From Roseivirga pacifica (GTDB taxonomy: Bacteria; Bacteroidota; Bacteroidia; Cytophagales; Cyclobacteriaceae): DNA of 64,000 nucleotides. The number at the start of each line of letters is the position of its first letter. Within the stretch, counting starts at the first letter, position 1. The notes under the pieces were generated by a model. The model was not told the DNA's origin. It saw nothing but the letters and a program-made list of their open reading frames with translations, and searched no databases. Made by a program: the position numbers and the translations under genes. Shown here one piece after another: positions 54,136 through 63,624 of this stretch. The DNA is taken from the NCBI RefSeq assembly GCF_900111145.1, contig NZ_FOIR01000001.1, positions 1,433,501-1,497,500 of the forward strand, read 5' to 3'.

Positions 54136-55536
54136 CTAAATGCGGGTTGAAGCGAAAAACATTAGCCCAAAAGAGAGCAACAGCCAAGCAGTTAGGATAA
54201 AAAGGTTGCTTTTGTTCGATGCCATTACCTCGTTGTAATTGGCGGCTTCAAACTCAAATTCAGGAACTTCTTGCAATAAAGAGGCGTCCGCTTTGTAGCC
54301 CCATTCGCCTAGCTTTGAGTTTTCAGCAAAGTTGTCGTTCAATGTTTTTTGCATAGCTACTCTATGCTTTTCTGCCATATCTGAGAAAGTCCAGTGCGTA
54401 GCATAGTCGGTGCTGGCCAGTGCCATGGACATAAAACGGGTAGGTAAGAAAGGGGATAGCACAGCAAGCTTTCGGTATACGGCCGTTTGTTCTTGGTTAA
54501 TCTGTTTTAGCCTTTCGTTGTGCTTAAAGTAAACAGCCGCTTCGTGCTCTTCGCCTTTTTGCATGCGGATAGCATCAAAATTGAAAGGCAGTTCCTCTAA
54601 CTTACTCACATTGTAAGCCTTCAGCGTTTCTTGTTCCAACTTTTTAGAAGCTTCGCTCCAAGGATCGTGGCCATCTATGCCTTGTTTTTTATCGAAGGCT
54701 ACGGCTGCTTCAAACACCTGTCGTGTTGGGTATGGGTATTTCTCATTAGTATAGCTGCTGGCGATCTTTGGGACCGCCAGGCAGCTAACAATCCAAGTTG
54801 CTAATAATAGAACCAATGAAACCCCTGGCTTACTAGCCAAGGATGAAACAACCATAGTAATTGTATTTATAATTCCGAAATAGACCATGTAGATTACCCA
54901 CATGGTTACGAGTAATCTCCAGTCGAATGCATTTCCTGCAGCAGCAATGAGTAGAGCTGCTAGTACAAATAATAGCGTTGAAATAATGGCTATTGGCAGG
55001 TAATTCCCTAGCCATTTGCCCATTAGCAATTGCGTATTGCTAATACCTTGTGTTTTAATGATTTGAATAGTGCCGTTTACCTTTTCCTTAGTGACAGATT
55101 GAAAGCCCAATGCAATGATCAGAAGTGGTATTAGGTATAGCAGGATAAAATCAGGAGTAAGGTCACCAAATCTAGAAAGCCCAGTCTGGTCTGCTGCAGC
55201 TACCATGTCCGCTTCATTTCTGCTGTGTGCTTCTAAAAAGATTGAAACACCAGTAAATTTTTCCACGCCCGGGTCAATAAGAGATAGGGGGAATTGGGGC
55301 TTAAAGGCATAGGTGCCATAATGTGCTGCATTGTGTGGGTTAACACTGCCTTGCGCTAGCCATAATGCCCGCGCACTTTCTTGCGCTTGTTCGCGCTGCA
55401 AGTTCTTTTCTTGCCACTGATTGTAGCTAATAAAAACGGCTATTAAGCTTAGCACTAGTACCGTGCCCAACATCCATTTGAACTGACCTGAGCGGGTCAT
55501 TTCTTTAATTTCCTTTTTGGCAACTTGCAGCATCAT
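54136..55536 (-). CDS. ABC transporter permease, DUF3526 type (first)
   Basis: 466 aa. N-terminal KKEIKEMTRSGQFKWML start and first helix (about 20-40), large extracytoplasmic loop, ABC-2-type core with FILLYLIPLLIIALGFQSVTKEKVNGTI, then a second soluble domain and a final helix (about 445-463). DUF3526-type permease of the NosY-like ABC-2 group. Located 3 bp after the ATPase. Confidence 0.83.
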   Translation of the reverse strand: MMLQVAKKEIKEMTRSGQFKWMLGTVLVLSLIAVFISYNQWQEKNLQREQAQESARALWLAQGSVNPHNAAHYGTYAFKPQFPLSLIDPGVEKFTGVSIFLEAHSRNEADMVAAADQTGLSRFGDLTPDFILLYLIPLLIIALGFQSVTKEKVNGTIQIIKTQGISNTQLLMGKWLGNYLPIAIISTLLFVLAALLIAAAGNAFDWRLLVTMWVIYMVYFGIINTITMVVSSLASKPGVSLVLLLATWIVSCLAVPKIASSYTNEKYPYPTRQVFEAAVAFDKKQGIDGHDPWSEASKKLEQETLKAYNVSKLEELPFNFDAIRMQKGEEHEAAVYFKHNERLKQINQEQTAVYRKLAVLSPFLPTRFMSMALASTDYATHWTFSDMAEKHRVAMQKTLNDNFAENSKLGEWGYKADASLLQEVPEFEFEAANYNEVMASNKSNLFILTAWLLLSFGLMFFASTRI

Positions 55537-55539
55537 GGC

Positions 55540-56241
55540 TTAGGCATTCATGTGTTTGAGGTACAGTTTTTCCAAGTCGCTGTGGTTGATCTCATCAGTA
55601 GAAAGTTGCTCAACCAACTGCCCAGATTTCATAATGCCAATATTGGTACCTGTTTCTTTAGCTCTAAACAAATCGTGGGTAGCCATAAGTGTGGCTACAT
55701 TTTGATTGCTTAAACGTGTTAACAGTTCGGAAAACTCGTTGCTCGCCTTGGGGTCTAAACCAGATGTTGGTTCGTCTAAAAGCAACACTTTGGCCTTTTT
55801 TGCTATGGCCATGGCCACGCCAACTTTTTGTCGCATTCCTTTGGAGTATGACTTTACCCTTTTGTGGAATGCTTCACCTTGCAAGCCAGCCTCATCTAAA
55901 AATGCTTCTAACTGATCGCTGTGATATTTCATGCCTGCAAGGCCAGTGAAATAGGAGAGGTTTTCTAGGCCGCTCAACTCATTATAGAGCACCAAATTTT
56001 CTGGTATGTAGGCAATAAGTTTCTTTATGGCTTGTGGATCTTTAGCTACTTCAACCTGATCGATTACTGCTTTGCCACTAGTAGGAGCAATAAAGTTTAG
56101 GAACAGGTTTATTGTAGTGGACTTGCCTGCTCCGTTGGCTCCCAATAGGCAGTAGATTTCGCCTGGTTCAACGCTAAGGTTGAGTTGGTCTAGCGCCAAG
56201 TGGTTATTGTAAGATTTGGTAAGGTTGACTGCGTGTAGCAT
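55540..56241 (-). CDS. ABC transporter ATP-binding protein
   Basis: 233 aa from the ATG at 56241; the longer frame reads through the operator region. Walker A GANGAGKST, Q-loop region AYIPENLVLYNELSG, signature YSKGMRQKVGVA, Walker B VLLLDEPTSGLD, and switch His in LMATHD. Energises the two DUF3526-type permeases downstream, presumably as an exporter. Two TGCAACA-A-TGATGCA boxes lie 12 and 50 bp upstream. Confidence 0.94.
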   Translation of the reverse strand: MLHAVNLTKSYNNHLALDQLNLSVEPGEIYCLLGANGAGKSTTINLFLNFIAPTSGKAVIDQVEVAKDPQAIKKLIAYIPENLVLYNELSGLENLSYFTGLAGMKYHSDQLEAFLDEAGLQGEAFHKRVKSYSKGMRQKVGVAMAIAKKAKVLLLDEPTSGLDPKASNEFSELLTRLSNQNVATLMATHDLFRAKETGTNIGIMKSGQLVEQLSTDEINHSDLEKLYLKHMNA

Positions 56242-56252
56242 GTTTAGTTGTT

Positions 56253-56267
56253 TGCAACAATGATGCA
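56253..56267. promoter_or_regulatory. Zur-like box A (ABC exporter operon)
   Basis: TGCAACA-A-TGATGCA: 7-1-7 inverted repeat, 6 of 7 positions paired, 12 bp upstream of the ABC ATPase ATG. Identical in sequence to box B. Confidence 0.55.
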
Positions 56268-56290
56268 AGTATGAGAGATTAAACAATAAA

Positions 56291-56305
56291 TGCAACAATG
56301 ATGCA
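56291..56305. promoter_or_regulatory. Zur-like box B (ABC exporter operon)
   Basis: Second identical TGCAACA-A-TGATGCA, 38 bp from box A measured start to start. Two copies in 53 bp upstream of one operon suggest cooperative repressor binding. Confidence 0.55.
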
Positions 56306-56347
56306 TAAATTAAATTGCGTCACTTTAAGAATGGTAGAAATACCGTT

Positions 56348-57229
56348 TTATTGGTGGGCTTTGGTTTGCCTCAAATAGTCTGATAGCAAGCCGATTGCAT
56401 TAAGATTGCCGTTAGGTAAAAGGTATTGCTTCTTTAGGTTTTGATAGCTTTTTTGAATAGCATTTGCTTCTCTGTAGACCGAAGAATCTATTTTAGTGGG
56501 TATGTATCCTTTTGGGATAGCATAGGTGAAATGGCCGGTTTCACTTGCTGAAACAGGTATTTGAAAGAAGTCTCTTTTTACAAATTCACCTGTTTCTTCT
56601 TCGGCAATTGATGCTTCTACAAAGAAGTCGACAGCATGTTCTGGATATCCAAAGAGGTAACCGTAAGCCCTGTAACGATCGTTTCTACTTTCAAACTCAA
56701 TGGTTGTTAATACCACAGTCGGACCTGAGTTGGCGGTAAATCCCCACTGACCGAAAAAGCTTTCGTTTTCTTCCAATGCTTGGCTAAAGCGAGCTCTGTT
56801 ACAAACCAGAATCTGAAGGTTTCGTTTTTCCTTCCAAGTGTGTTTGTAGGGGATAAGCACAAACTCCAGTTGCTCATTCGAGAGTTTGTTTACGATGTTA
56901 TGCCACTGACTTAGCTCGTCTAGCGCCTGGCTAACGGAGTCAACGGCAACCTGTACCACGTGTTTGTCTCCATCTGCCATAGATACTTTTTTAGCAATAG
57001 GGTACGATAAGTAGTATCCCAAACTACTCATAGGCTTAAGGTCACCAAGCAATGTGTAAACCGCCTCATGTTCCAAGCCAAAAGTAAGCAGCTCATTTGC
57101 CATGCTAAGTTCTTCACTGCTAAGCCTATCGGTTTGAGGGAATGGAGGGTTTTCTTGCCTTGGTGCTTGTGCACTTGCACAAGAAAACAACCAAAGTATG
57201 AGTAAAAAACAGAGGCCTTTGTGCTTCAT
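56348..57229 (-). CDS. Hypothetical lipoprotein
   Basis: 293 aa. Lipoprotein signal ending LFSC (Cys17), then a Pro/Gln-rich linker. The mature part is alpha/beta with no motif I can name; WHNIVNKLSNEQ and YRAYGYLFGYPEHAVDFF stand out. It begins 1 bp after the COG0523 stop, so it closes the zinc-type operon. Function unknown; a metal-related envelope role is only inferred from context. Confidence 0.7.
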   Translation of the reverse strand: MKHKGLCFLLILWLFSCASAQAPRQENPPFPQTDRLSSEELSMANELLTFGLEHEAVYTLLGDLKPMSSLGYYLSYPIAKKVSMADGDKHVVQVAVDSVSQALDELSQWHNIVNKLSNEQLEFVLIPYKHTWKEKRNLQILVCNRARFSQALEENESFFGQWGFTANSGPTVVLTTIEFESRNDRYRAYGYLFGYPEHAVDFFVEASIAEEETGEFVKRDFFQIPVSASETGHFTYAIPKGYIPTKIDSSVYREANAIQKSYQNLKKQYLLPNGNLNAIGLLSDYLRQTKAHQ

Positions 57230-57230
57230 T

Positions 57231-58430
57231 TTACTGTTCGTAGTGTATTGGCCATTGATCTTCGAACTTTACACCTTGCCGCCATTGGCTTACCTCACTC
57301 TCAGAGCAAAGGCATTCGGTCAATTCTTTACGAATACTCTCCTCGTTTAGGTTTTGGCCAATGATTACAAGCTCATTTTTTCTATCACCAAATTCTTTAC
57401 TCCACCCCGATTCTATTTGGGCTTTGTTTTCCACAAATGCCTCGTATCTGCTCCTTTGTTCAAAAGGCATAGAGCACCACCAAACACCTGCTGAATCTGC
57501 TCTAAGGGAACCTCCGGCTTGGCTCCAAGATAGGGCTTCGTTAGACCGCGAGGCTAGCCAAAAGAGGCCCTTGCTACGGATGATATTGGCTGGCCAGAGC
57601 TTTGAAACGTATTCCCAGAAACGACCAGGATGAAAAGGCGTTGGGCTTCTGAATACAAAAGACCCAATGCCGTATTCTTCGGTTTCCGGTTGGTGTTCGT
57701 TCTCTAATTCCTGTATCCACCCAGCCGATTCGGATGTAGTTTCGTAATCGAAGCGTTTGGTGGCTAAAATTTCATTTAAGGCTACTTTGCCAAATTCGGT
57801 AAGTATTGTTTTCGCCTTTGGGTTTAGTTTCTTGATTATACTTTGCAAAAAGCTGAGTTGGTCTTTGCTTACCAAATCGGCCTTGTTAATTAAGATCACA
57901 TCGGCAAACTCCACCTGATCGGTGAGTAGGTTTACAATGGAACGGTTGTCTTCATCATCGTTCATCTCTCTACTGGCAATAGTGTCAGGAGAGCCAAAGT
58001 CTTTTAAGAAGTTGAAAGCATCTACAACCGTAACCATGGTATCCAGTGCGCAGACATCAGATAGGTTTACTTCTAGCTCATCACTCTCAAACCAAAAGGT
58101 TTGGGCTACTGGCAGTGGTTCGGATATACCAGTACTTTCAATCAATAAGTAGTCGTATTTGCCTTCTAGGGCCAACTTTGCTACTTCTTCAATCAAGTCT
58201 TCTCTAAGCGTGCAGCAAATACAGCCATTGCTCATCTCCACCAGCTTCTCATCGGTTCGGCTAAGCGTATTGCCCTGCTTTACTAATTCGGCATCTATAT
58301 TTACTTCGCTCATATCGTTTACGATTACAGCCACGCGCATACCTTCTTTATTGTGCAATACGTGGTTTAGCAAAGTGGTTTTTCCTGCGCCTAAAAAGCC
58401 AGAAAGGACAGTTACCGGTAATTTTTTCAT
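57231..58430 (-). CDS. COG0523 family GTP-binding metallochaperone
   Basis: 399 aa. G3E GTPase: Walker [11 protein letters not shown] (11-20), the CxCC metal motif at Cys70-x-Cys72-Cys73 in [19 protein letters not shown] (Walker B region) and INKADLV (base recognition, NKxD). A CobW C-terminal domain follows ([19 protein letters not shown]). COG0523 proteins of the ZNG1/YciC type hand zinc to client enzymes under zinc limitation. Position behind a Zur-like box supports the zinc branch over cobalt or nitrile hydratase activators. Confidence 0.92.
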   Translation of the reverse strand: MKKLPVTVLSGFLGAGKTTLLNHVLHNKEGMRVAVIVNDMSEVNIDAELVKQGNTLSRTDEKLVEMSNGCICCTLREDLIEEVAKLALEGKYDYLLIESTGISEPLPVAQTFWFESDELEVNLSDVCALDTMVTVVDAFNFLKDFGSPDTIASREMNDDEDNRSIVNLLTDQVEFADVILINKADLVSKDQLSFLQSIIKKLNPKAKTILTEFGKVALNEILATKRFDYETTSESAGWIQELENEHQPETEEYGIGSFVFRSPTPFHPGRFWEYVSKLWPANIIRSKGLFWLASRSNEALSWSQAGGSLRADSAGVWWCSMPFEQRSRYEAFVENKAQIESGWSKEFGDRKNELVIIGQNLNEESIRKELTECLCSESEVSQWRQGVKFEDQWPIHYEQ

Positions 58431-58795
58431 TTATGAGTTACGATTTTTTTGATTTCGTTGAGTTGCTTTAGCAGGTCTACCTGCACATCGTATATGGCCT
58501 GATTGCTCAATTCAATTTTTGAATGTCCATGGTCATGGCCTTCGTGTCCGGGGAGCTCTAGGTGGTAGCCAGGTATTTCAAAGAGGCTTTCTTCTAATTC
58601 GTGAAGCACTTGTATTAGGCTGTCACGTGCTTCAATAGAGGTGGTTTCTAGTGATTGCTCTAGCTCGCCAATGAGTGCTATGGATTGGGTTTGTTTTTCG
58701 TGCGCCTCTGCAAGTAGTTGCTCACCTTCGGATGGTTTTGATTGACATGAAAAACAGAACAGGCTAATAATTAAAAAGGTGTTGAACGCGCGCAT
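58427..58795 (-). CDS. Small His-rich lipoprotein
   Basis: 122 aa from the ATG at 58795; a TTG three codons upstream would overlap the previous gene. Lipoprotein signal ending CFSC (Cys17), then a mostly helical body. HEGHDHGHS (about 85-95) is a likely metal-binding stretch. Overlaps the COG0523 start by 4 bp, so the two are translationally coupled. Possible periplasmic zinc-binding protein (inference). Confidence 0.72.
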   Translation of the reverse strand: MRAFNTFLIISLFCFSCQSKPSEGEQLLAEAHEKQTQSIALIGELEQSLETTSIEARDSLIQVLHELEESLFEIPGYHLELPGHEGHDHGHSKIELSNQAIYDVQVDLLKQLNEIKKIVTHK

Positions 58796-58796
58796 T

Positions 58797-59213
58797 TTAT
58801 TCAATGAGTTTGGCCTCAGTCAAAATGAAATTCATATGGTTTACATCGGTAGCGTTAAGCTTCAGCTTTCCTCTGGCTTTTATAAGCTGGTCTGGGTATA
58901 TGTTTTTAGGTAGTTCCGAAAACTGAATTTCCGCTACGGTTTCTGGGCCAGCACCACCGCAGAAAAAACATGAGCTAAATGGGAGCGAAGAGATGACCAC
59001 TGATGAGTCGAGTGCTAAAGGAATGTGATAGCCCGACAGTGTTACTTCTGAGTTTTCGAGGGCTATAAGGTTTTTGTCGAATACCGGCACCTCAAAATAC
59101 ATGTCTAATTCTTCAAAGTACTGTGGTTCGAATACCACCTTACCGAAAATCTCCCAGCCTTCGGGTTGAGAGATTGGTAGCAGGAGAAAGCTGAATATGA
59201 ATAAGAATCTCAT
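58797..59213 (-). CDS. DUF3299-like periplasmic protein
   Basis: 138 aa. Signal peptide (about 1-15). An OB-like strand pattern with VTLSGYHIPL, LPFSSCFFCGGAGPETVAEI and IKARGKLKLN, resembling DUF3299 proteins, in which a Cys-containing loop follows a GF.IPL strand. The CFFCGG CxxC could bind metal or be a disulfide. Overlaps MerC-like gene stop by 4 bp. The DUF3299 link is by motif memory. Confidence 0.65.
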   Translation of the reverse strand: MRFLFIFSFLLLPISQPEGWEIFGKVVFEPQYFEELDMYFEVPVFDKNLIALENSEVTLSGYHIPLALDSSVVISSLPFSSCFFCGGAGPETVAEIQFSELPKNIYPDQLIKARGKLKLNATDVNHMNFILTEAKLIE

Positions 59214-59590
59214 TTTACCTGTGCTTTTAGAATTTTCTTATTGGTGAAATGGGCAAAAACTAGGCTGAGAGAACCCGAAACACGAAAAGCTACCTCCAAG
59301 TAGCCTTCTGAATAGCCTCCCATAATTATGAGTACTAAGCCAGTAGCTAGCAGAAGTAGTGGTAAAGCTCTACTTGTTCTAAAGTATGTTTGAAGAATAG
59401 AGGTGGTTCCTAATATGGCAGCAAGGATAAATAATGGCAGCTCGATACTTTCTAGCAATCCGGCTTGGGTATTGATAAATGCCGAGGAGAGTAAAATTAG
59501 GGGCATGGCAGCGCAATGCACGGAGCACACGAGGGAGATGCCGATGCCCCAATTATCCAAACAAGCGGATGTCTTAACCGTTTTAAGCAT
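59210..59590 (-). CDS. MerC domain membrane protein
   Basis: 126 aa from the ATG at 59590; an ATG at 59608 is possible, while the ATG at 59635 lies inside the operator. Four membrane helices, with GIGISLVCSVHCAAMPLILL carrying Cys22 and Cys26 as in MerC-family proteins. These small proteins are associated with mercury or other metal uptake; in Bacteroidota they often open zinc-regulated operons. First gene of the operon behind Zur-like box C. Confidence 0.82.
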   Translation of the reverse strand: MLKTVKTSACLDNWGIGISLVCSVHCAAMPLILLSSAFINTQAGLLESIELPLFILAAILGTTSILQTYFRTSRALPLLLLATGLVLIIMGGYSEGYLEVAFRVSGSLSLVFAHFTNKKILKAQVK

Positions 59591-59619
59591 GTGCAATGTT
59601 AAGCGCATTTTTCTGTAAA

Positions 59620-59634
59620 TGCAACATTGTTGCA
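59620..59634. promoter_or_regulatory. Zur-like box C (perfect), before MerC operon
   Basis: TGCAACA-T-TGTTGCA is a perfect 7-1-7 inverted repeat, 30 bp upstream of the MerC-like ATG. The 7-1-7 form is that of Fur-family (Fur/Zur) boxes. Confidence 0.65.
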
Positions 59635-59676
59635 TTAAGATTAATACGAATTATTGATGCTATTATGGTGCAGGCA

Positions 59677-59707
59677 TAAAAAAAGCTCTGGCCTTTCGAC
59701 CAGAGCT
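59677..59707 (-). terminator. nrdBA operon terminator
   Basis: Stem AGCTCTGG (59684-59691) / CCAGAGCT (59700-59707), 8-nt loop. Read leftward it is followed by a T-run (A-run at 59678-59684 on +). Located just past the nrdA stop. Confidence 0.9.
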
Positions 59708-59738
59708 CCATGTTAGTAGTAATCAACCCCTATACATA

Positions 59739-62108
59739 CTAACTTCCGCATGCTTCGCATGCGTCTGGATTATCCAAAGAGCAAGCCATGTCGGCTGCTT
59801 TTTGCTCCATTTCTTGTGCCGTTGGTGCCGAAGCTGCTGCTTTGTCTACAGTAAACTGAATAGCATCTGCAGCTGCTCTCGATCTTAGGTAGTACATACC
59901 TGTTTTCAGGCCTTTTTTCCATGCATAGAAGTGCATAGATGTCATTTTACCGAAGTTCGGATCTTGAATGTGGATGTTCAAACTCTGCGACTGGCAGATG
60001 TATGCACCACGGTCGGCCGACATATCGATAATGGCCTTTTGAGAGATTTCCCAAACGGTTTTATATAGTTCCTTAATGTTATCTGGAATTTCCTTGATAC
60101 CCTGAACAGAACCTTTAGCTGCAATCAGCTTATTTTTCATGTCAGAGTTCCACAAGCCAAGCTTGATCAAGTCTTTCATTAAGTGCTTGTTCACTACCAC
60201 AAACTCTCCAGAAAGTGTTCTTCTGGTGTAGATGTTTGAAGTATAAGGCTCAAAACACTCGTTGTTTCCAAGAATTTGAGAAGTAGAAGCTGTAGGCATT
60301 GGCGCTACCAATAGCGAGTTTCTTACACCGTGCTTCTTCACTTCTTTCTTAAGCGATTCCCAATCCCAAAGACCAGAGTCTGGTGTTACACCCCACATGT
60401 CGTACTGGAAGATGCCTTTAGAAACCGGAGAACCTTTAAATGTTTCATATGGTCCTTCTACCTGCGCAAGATCTTTAGAAGCTGTCATTGCTGCAAAGTA
60501 GATGGTCTCAAAGATATCTCTGTTCAGTTTTCTCGCTTCTTCAGACTCAAACGGGAAGCCCATCATAATGAAGGCGTCCGCCAAACCCTGCACGCCTAGC
60601 CCGATAGGTCTGTGGCGCATGTTTGAGTTCTTAGCTTCCTCAACAGGGTAGTAGTTTACATCAATTACCTTATTCAGGTTTTTAGTAGCTACGTAAGTTA
60701 CATCGTACAGGCGTTGGAAGTCGTAAGTACCAGTTTCTTCGTTTACGTACATTGGTAGCGCAATTGAAGCTAGGTTACATACGGCCACTTCGTCTGGAGC
60801 GGTGTACTCAATAATTTCTGTACATAGGTTAGAAGACTTAATAGTACCCAAGTTCTTCTGGTTCGATTTTTTGTTGGCCGCATCTTTAAAGAGCATGTAC
60901 GGAGTACCAGTCTCAATTTGTGCTTCCAATACCTCAAACCAAAGGTCTTGTGCTTTTACCGTTTTGCGGCCTTTACCTTCTTTCTCGTACTTTTCGTATA
61001 GTTTTTCAAAGTCTTCCCCGTAAGCATCAGCAAGTCCTGGGCACTCATTCGGGCAGAATAGTGTCCACTCCTCGTTAGCTTCTACACGTTTCATAAACAA
61101 GTCAGAAATCCAAAGGGCGTAGAATAAATCACGCGCTCTCATTTCTTCCTTACCGTGGTTTTTCTTCAGATCAAGGAAGTCGAATATGTCAGCATGCCAA
61201 GGCTCCAAGTATATCGCGAACGATCCCTTTCTTTTCCCCCCACCTTGGTCTACATAACGGGCTGTCATGTCGAAGTTTCTCAACATAGGCACCACACCAT
61301 TCGATACGCCACCGGTTCCTTTAATGTAAGAACCCTTAGCACGAACGTTATGAATGCTTAGCCCGATACCTCCGGCCGACTGTGAAATTTTAGCACACTG
61401 CTTAAGTGTGTCGTAAATACCATCAATACTGTCGTCCTTCATGGTTAAAAGGAAACAAGATGATAGTTGTGGTTTTGGCGTACCTGCATTGAACAATGTA
61501 GGAGTAGCATGTGTAAACCACTTTTCAGAAAGTAGGTTGTAAGTTTCAACTACTTTCTCAATGTCTTCTCCGTGAATACCCACAGATACACGCATAAGCA
61601 TGTGTTGCGGGCGCTCAACAATTTTACCGTCAAGCTTCATTAAGTACGAACGCTCCAAGGTTTTAAACCCGAAGTAGTCGTAGTTAAAGTCACGGTCATA
61701 TATAATAGTAGAGTCTAGCTGAGCCGCGTGCTTTTTAACGATACCGTAAGTCTCTTTCGAAACCAAAGGCGCGTTTTCACCAGTTTTAGGGTCTACATAA
61801 GTGTAGAGTCTCTTCATGGTGTTAGAGAACGACTTGCTAGTAGTTTTATGTAAGTTAGAAATAGCGATTCTAGCTGCTAAGCGAGCATAGTCAGGGTGCT
61901 TTACCGTCATGGTAGCAGCGATTTCCGCAGCAAGGTTATCCAAGTCTTGCGTGCTAACGCCATCATAAAGCCCTTCAATTACTTTTTTGGCAACATCAAT
62001 TGGCTCTACAAAGTTGGGGTCTAGTCCGTAGGACAATTTTTCAATCCGAGCAGTAATCTTGTCGAATTTAACAGACTCGCGTCTGCCATCTCTTTTTAAC
62101 ACTAACAT
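59739..62108 (-). CDS. nrdA: Ribonucleoside-diphosphate reductase, alpha subunit (class Ia)
   Basis: 789 aa. N-terminal ATP-cone (about 1-90) for allosteric control, then the R1 barrel: PQLSSCFLL (substrate-site Cys), SNLCTEI with radical Cys and Glu, and the tail [11 protein letters not shown] with the shuttle Cys pair. Reduces NDPs to dNDPs together with NrdB. Follows nrdB with a 40-bp gap; a strong terminator ends the operon. Confidence 0.97.
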   Translation of the reverse strand: MLVLKRDGRRESVKFDKITARIEKLSYGLDPNFVEPIDVAKKVIEGLYDGVSTQDLDNLAAEIAATMTVKHPDYARLAARIAISNLHKTTSKSFSNTMKRLYTYVDPKTGENAPLVSKETYGIVKKHAAQLDSTIIYDRDFNYDYFGFKTLERSYLMKLDGKIVERPQHMLMRVSVGIHGEDIEKVVETYNLLSEKWFTHATPTLFNAGTPKPQLSSCFLLTMKDDSIDGIYDTLKQCAKISQSAGGIGLSIHNVRAKGSYIKGTGGVSNGVVPMLRNFDMTARYVDQGGGKRKGSFAIYLEPWHADIFDFLDLKKNHGKEEMRARDLFYALWISDLFMKRVEANEEWTLFCPNECPGLADAYGEDFEKLYEKYEKEGKGRKTVKAQDLWFEVLEAQIETGTPYMLFKDAANKKSNQKNLGTIKSSNLCTEIIEYTAPDEVAVCNLASIALPMYVNEETGTYDFQRLYDVTYVATKNLNKVIDVNYYPVEEAKNSNMRHRPIGLGVQGLADAFIMMGFPFESEEARKLNRDIFETIYFAAMTASKDLAQVEGPYETFKGSPVSKGIFQYDMWGVTPDSGLWDWESLKKEVKKHGVRNSLLVAPMPTASTSQILGNNECFEPYTSNIYTRRTLSGEFVVVNKHLMKDLIKLGLWNSDMKNKLIAAKGSVQGIKEIPDNIKELYKTVWEISQKAIIDMSADRGAYICQSQSLNIHIQDPNFGKMTSMHFYAWKKGLKTGMYYLRSRAAADAIQFTVDKAAASAPTAQEMEQKAADMACSLDNPDACEACGS

Positions 62109-62148
62109 ATTTAAAGGGGTTTGGGGGTACTTGAAATTGGGTTATATC

Positions 62149-63147
62149 TTAAAAGTCATCATCAAACGACAAGGTTCTAGAGCTTTTGTCATCGCTCTTG
62201 TCCTGCATTACTCCGGCTTTTTGGTATTCGCCTACGCGCTTCTCAAAGAAGTTGGTTTTACCTTGTAGGGAAATCATTTCCATAAAGTCGAATGGATTTG
62301 TTGAGTTGTACTCTTTCGGGCAACCTAACTCAACCAACAGGCGGTCTGTTACAAACTCAAGATATTGCGTCATCAAATCTGAGTTCATACCGATTAACCT
62401 TACCGGAAGCGATTCTGTAATGAATTCTCTTTCGATATTGAGGGCATCTACAATAATCTCACGGATTCTTTCTTGTGGTACCTTATTAACAAGGTGATTA
62501 TTGTGGAGGTGACAGGCGAAGTCGCAGTGCAGACCTTCGTCACGAGAGATTAACTCGTTAGAGAAAGTAAGCCCTGGCATCAAACCTCTTTTCTTTAGCC
62601 AGAAAAGTGAGCAGAAGCTACCAGAGAAGAAGATACCTTCAACAGCGGCAAATGCAATCAGCCTTTCAGCAAAAGAAGGAGACTCAATCCACTTCAATGC
62701 CCAGTCGGCCTTTTTCTTAATGGCATCGAATGTTTCGATGGCATGGAAAAGCTTGTCGGCTTCTACTGGGTCTTTAATATATGTGTCTATTAATAAAGAG
62801 TAAGTTTCCGAATGGATGTTCTCCATCATGATTTGGAAACCATAAAAGAATTTGGCTTCAGTGTATTGAACTTCACTTACAAAGTTCTCTGCCAGATTTT
62901 CGTTTACAATACCATCAGAGGCAGCGAAGAAAGCTAATACGTGTTTAATAAAGTATCGCTCATCATCGTTTAGTTTTTGTTCCCAGTCAGTAAGGTCTTG
63001 ATGAAGGTCAATTTCTTCGGCAGTCCAAAAGCTTGCTTCGGCTTTCTTGTACCATTGCCATATGTCATCGTGCTTAATAGGGAATAATACAAAGCGATCT
63101 TTGTTCTCCTTTAATAAAGGTTCATCAGTTGTCGTTTGATTACTCAT
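62149..63147 (-). CDS. nrdB: Ribonucleoside-diphosphate reductase, beta subunit
   Basis: 332 aa from the ATG at 63147; a GTG four codons upstream is ignored. Ferritin-like R2 fold: iron ligands and radical Tyr in [15 protein letters not shown], plus EGIFFSGSF and [12 protein letters not shown] for further ligands. Houses the di-iron tyrosyl radical that NrdA uses. The C-terminal acidic DDDF tail is the R1-docking peptide type. Confidence 0.97.
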   Translation of the reverse strand: MSNQTTTDEPLLKENKDRFVLFPIKHDDIWQWYKKAEASFWTAEEIDLHQDLTDWEQKLNDDERYFIKHVLAFFAASDGIVNENLAENFVSEVQYTEAKFFYGFQIMMENIHSETYSLLIDTYIKDPVEADKLFHAIETFDAIKKKADWALKWIESPSFAERLIAFAAVEGIFFSGSFCSLFWLKKRGLMPGLTFSNELISRDEGLHCDFACHLHNNHLVNKVPQERIREIIVDALNIEREFITESLPVRLIGMNSDLMTQYLEFVTDRLLVELGCPKEYNSTNPFDFMEMISLQGKTNFFEKRVGEYQKAGVMQDKSDDKSSRTLSFDDDF

Positions 63148-63443
63148 ACGTTCGTTCACTTTTGTTTTTGGGGTTGATAAAAAAGGTCACGCTGAAAAGG
63201 ATTAACTTTTCAAGTAAACAATGAGTAGCCTGATCGAAATCAGAGTACGCAATTCCTATATATTTCAGGGTTTCCAGCTAAATGCTTGATACTCTTATGA
63301 GAACACACTGAGCTAGAGGTTAGGTTGTTTATTGGGGTCGTAACCTAAAACAAATATTACAAAAAGCGGGTGAAAAATCAACGTTCAAATCATGGTGATT
63401 TGTCCATATGTAGGCTGTTTCATACGTGCGTATAAATACCTGA
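63148..63443. other. Intergenic region between nrdB and rplU
   Basis: About 300 bp without a gene. It should contain the leftward nrdB promoter, but no convincing -33/-7 pair or NrdR-type box was found. Rightward promoter elements begin at 63444. Confidence 0.5.
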
Positions 63444-63473
63444 TTTGTAATTAAATAATAGTGATTATCTTTA
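63444..63473 (+). promoter_or_regulatory. Candidate upstream promoter for rplU
   Basis: TTTG (63444-63447), 18-bp spacer, TATCTTTA (63466-63473; 7/8 match to TAnnTTTG). A 14-codon frame (63485-63529, MYLKRMAGRKKVKI) starts just downstream and could be a leader peptide, but this is speculative. Confidence 0.45.
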
Positions 63474-63566
63474 GCGAAACTTCGATGTATTTAAAACGTA
63501 TGGCGGGGCGAAAAAAAGTGAAAATTTAATTTTGGAAAATTGCTTGCATTTATCGCAGGCGTTCTG

Positions 63567-63597
63567 TTTGTTTTTGGCAAACAAAGTACTATCTTTG
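63567..63597 (+). promoter_or_regulatory. rplU-rpmA promoter (Bacteroidota type)
   Basis: TTTG (63567-63570), 19-bp spacer, TATCTTTG (63590-63597): full match to the Bacteroidota primary-sigma consensus TTTG-N19-TAnnTTTG, 27 bp before the rplU ATG. Confidence 0.85.
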
Positions 63598-63624
63598 CAG
63601 TCCGTTTTTGAAAAATACATTCAA

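Noticed and set aside
63160-63443. Possible NrdR box or nrd promoter
   Set aside because: CTATATATTT near 63256 superficially recalls half an NrdR box, but no paired sites at the required spacing were found.
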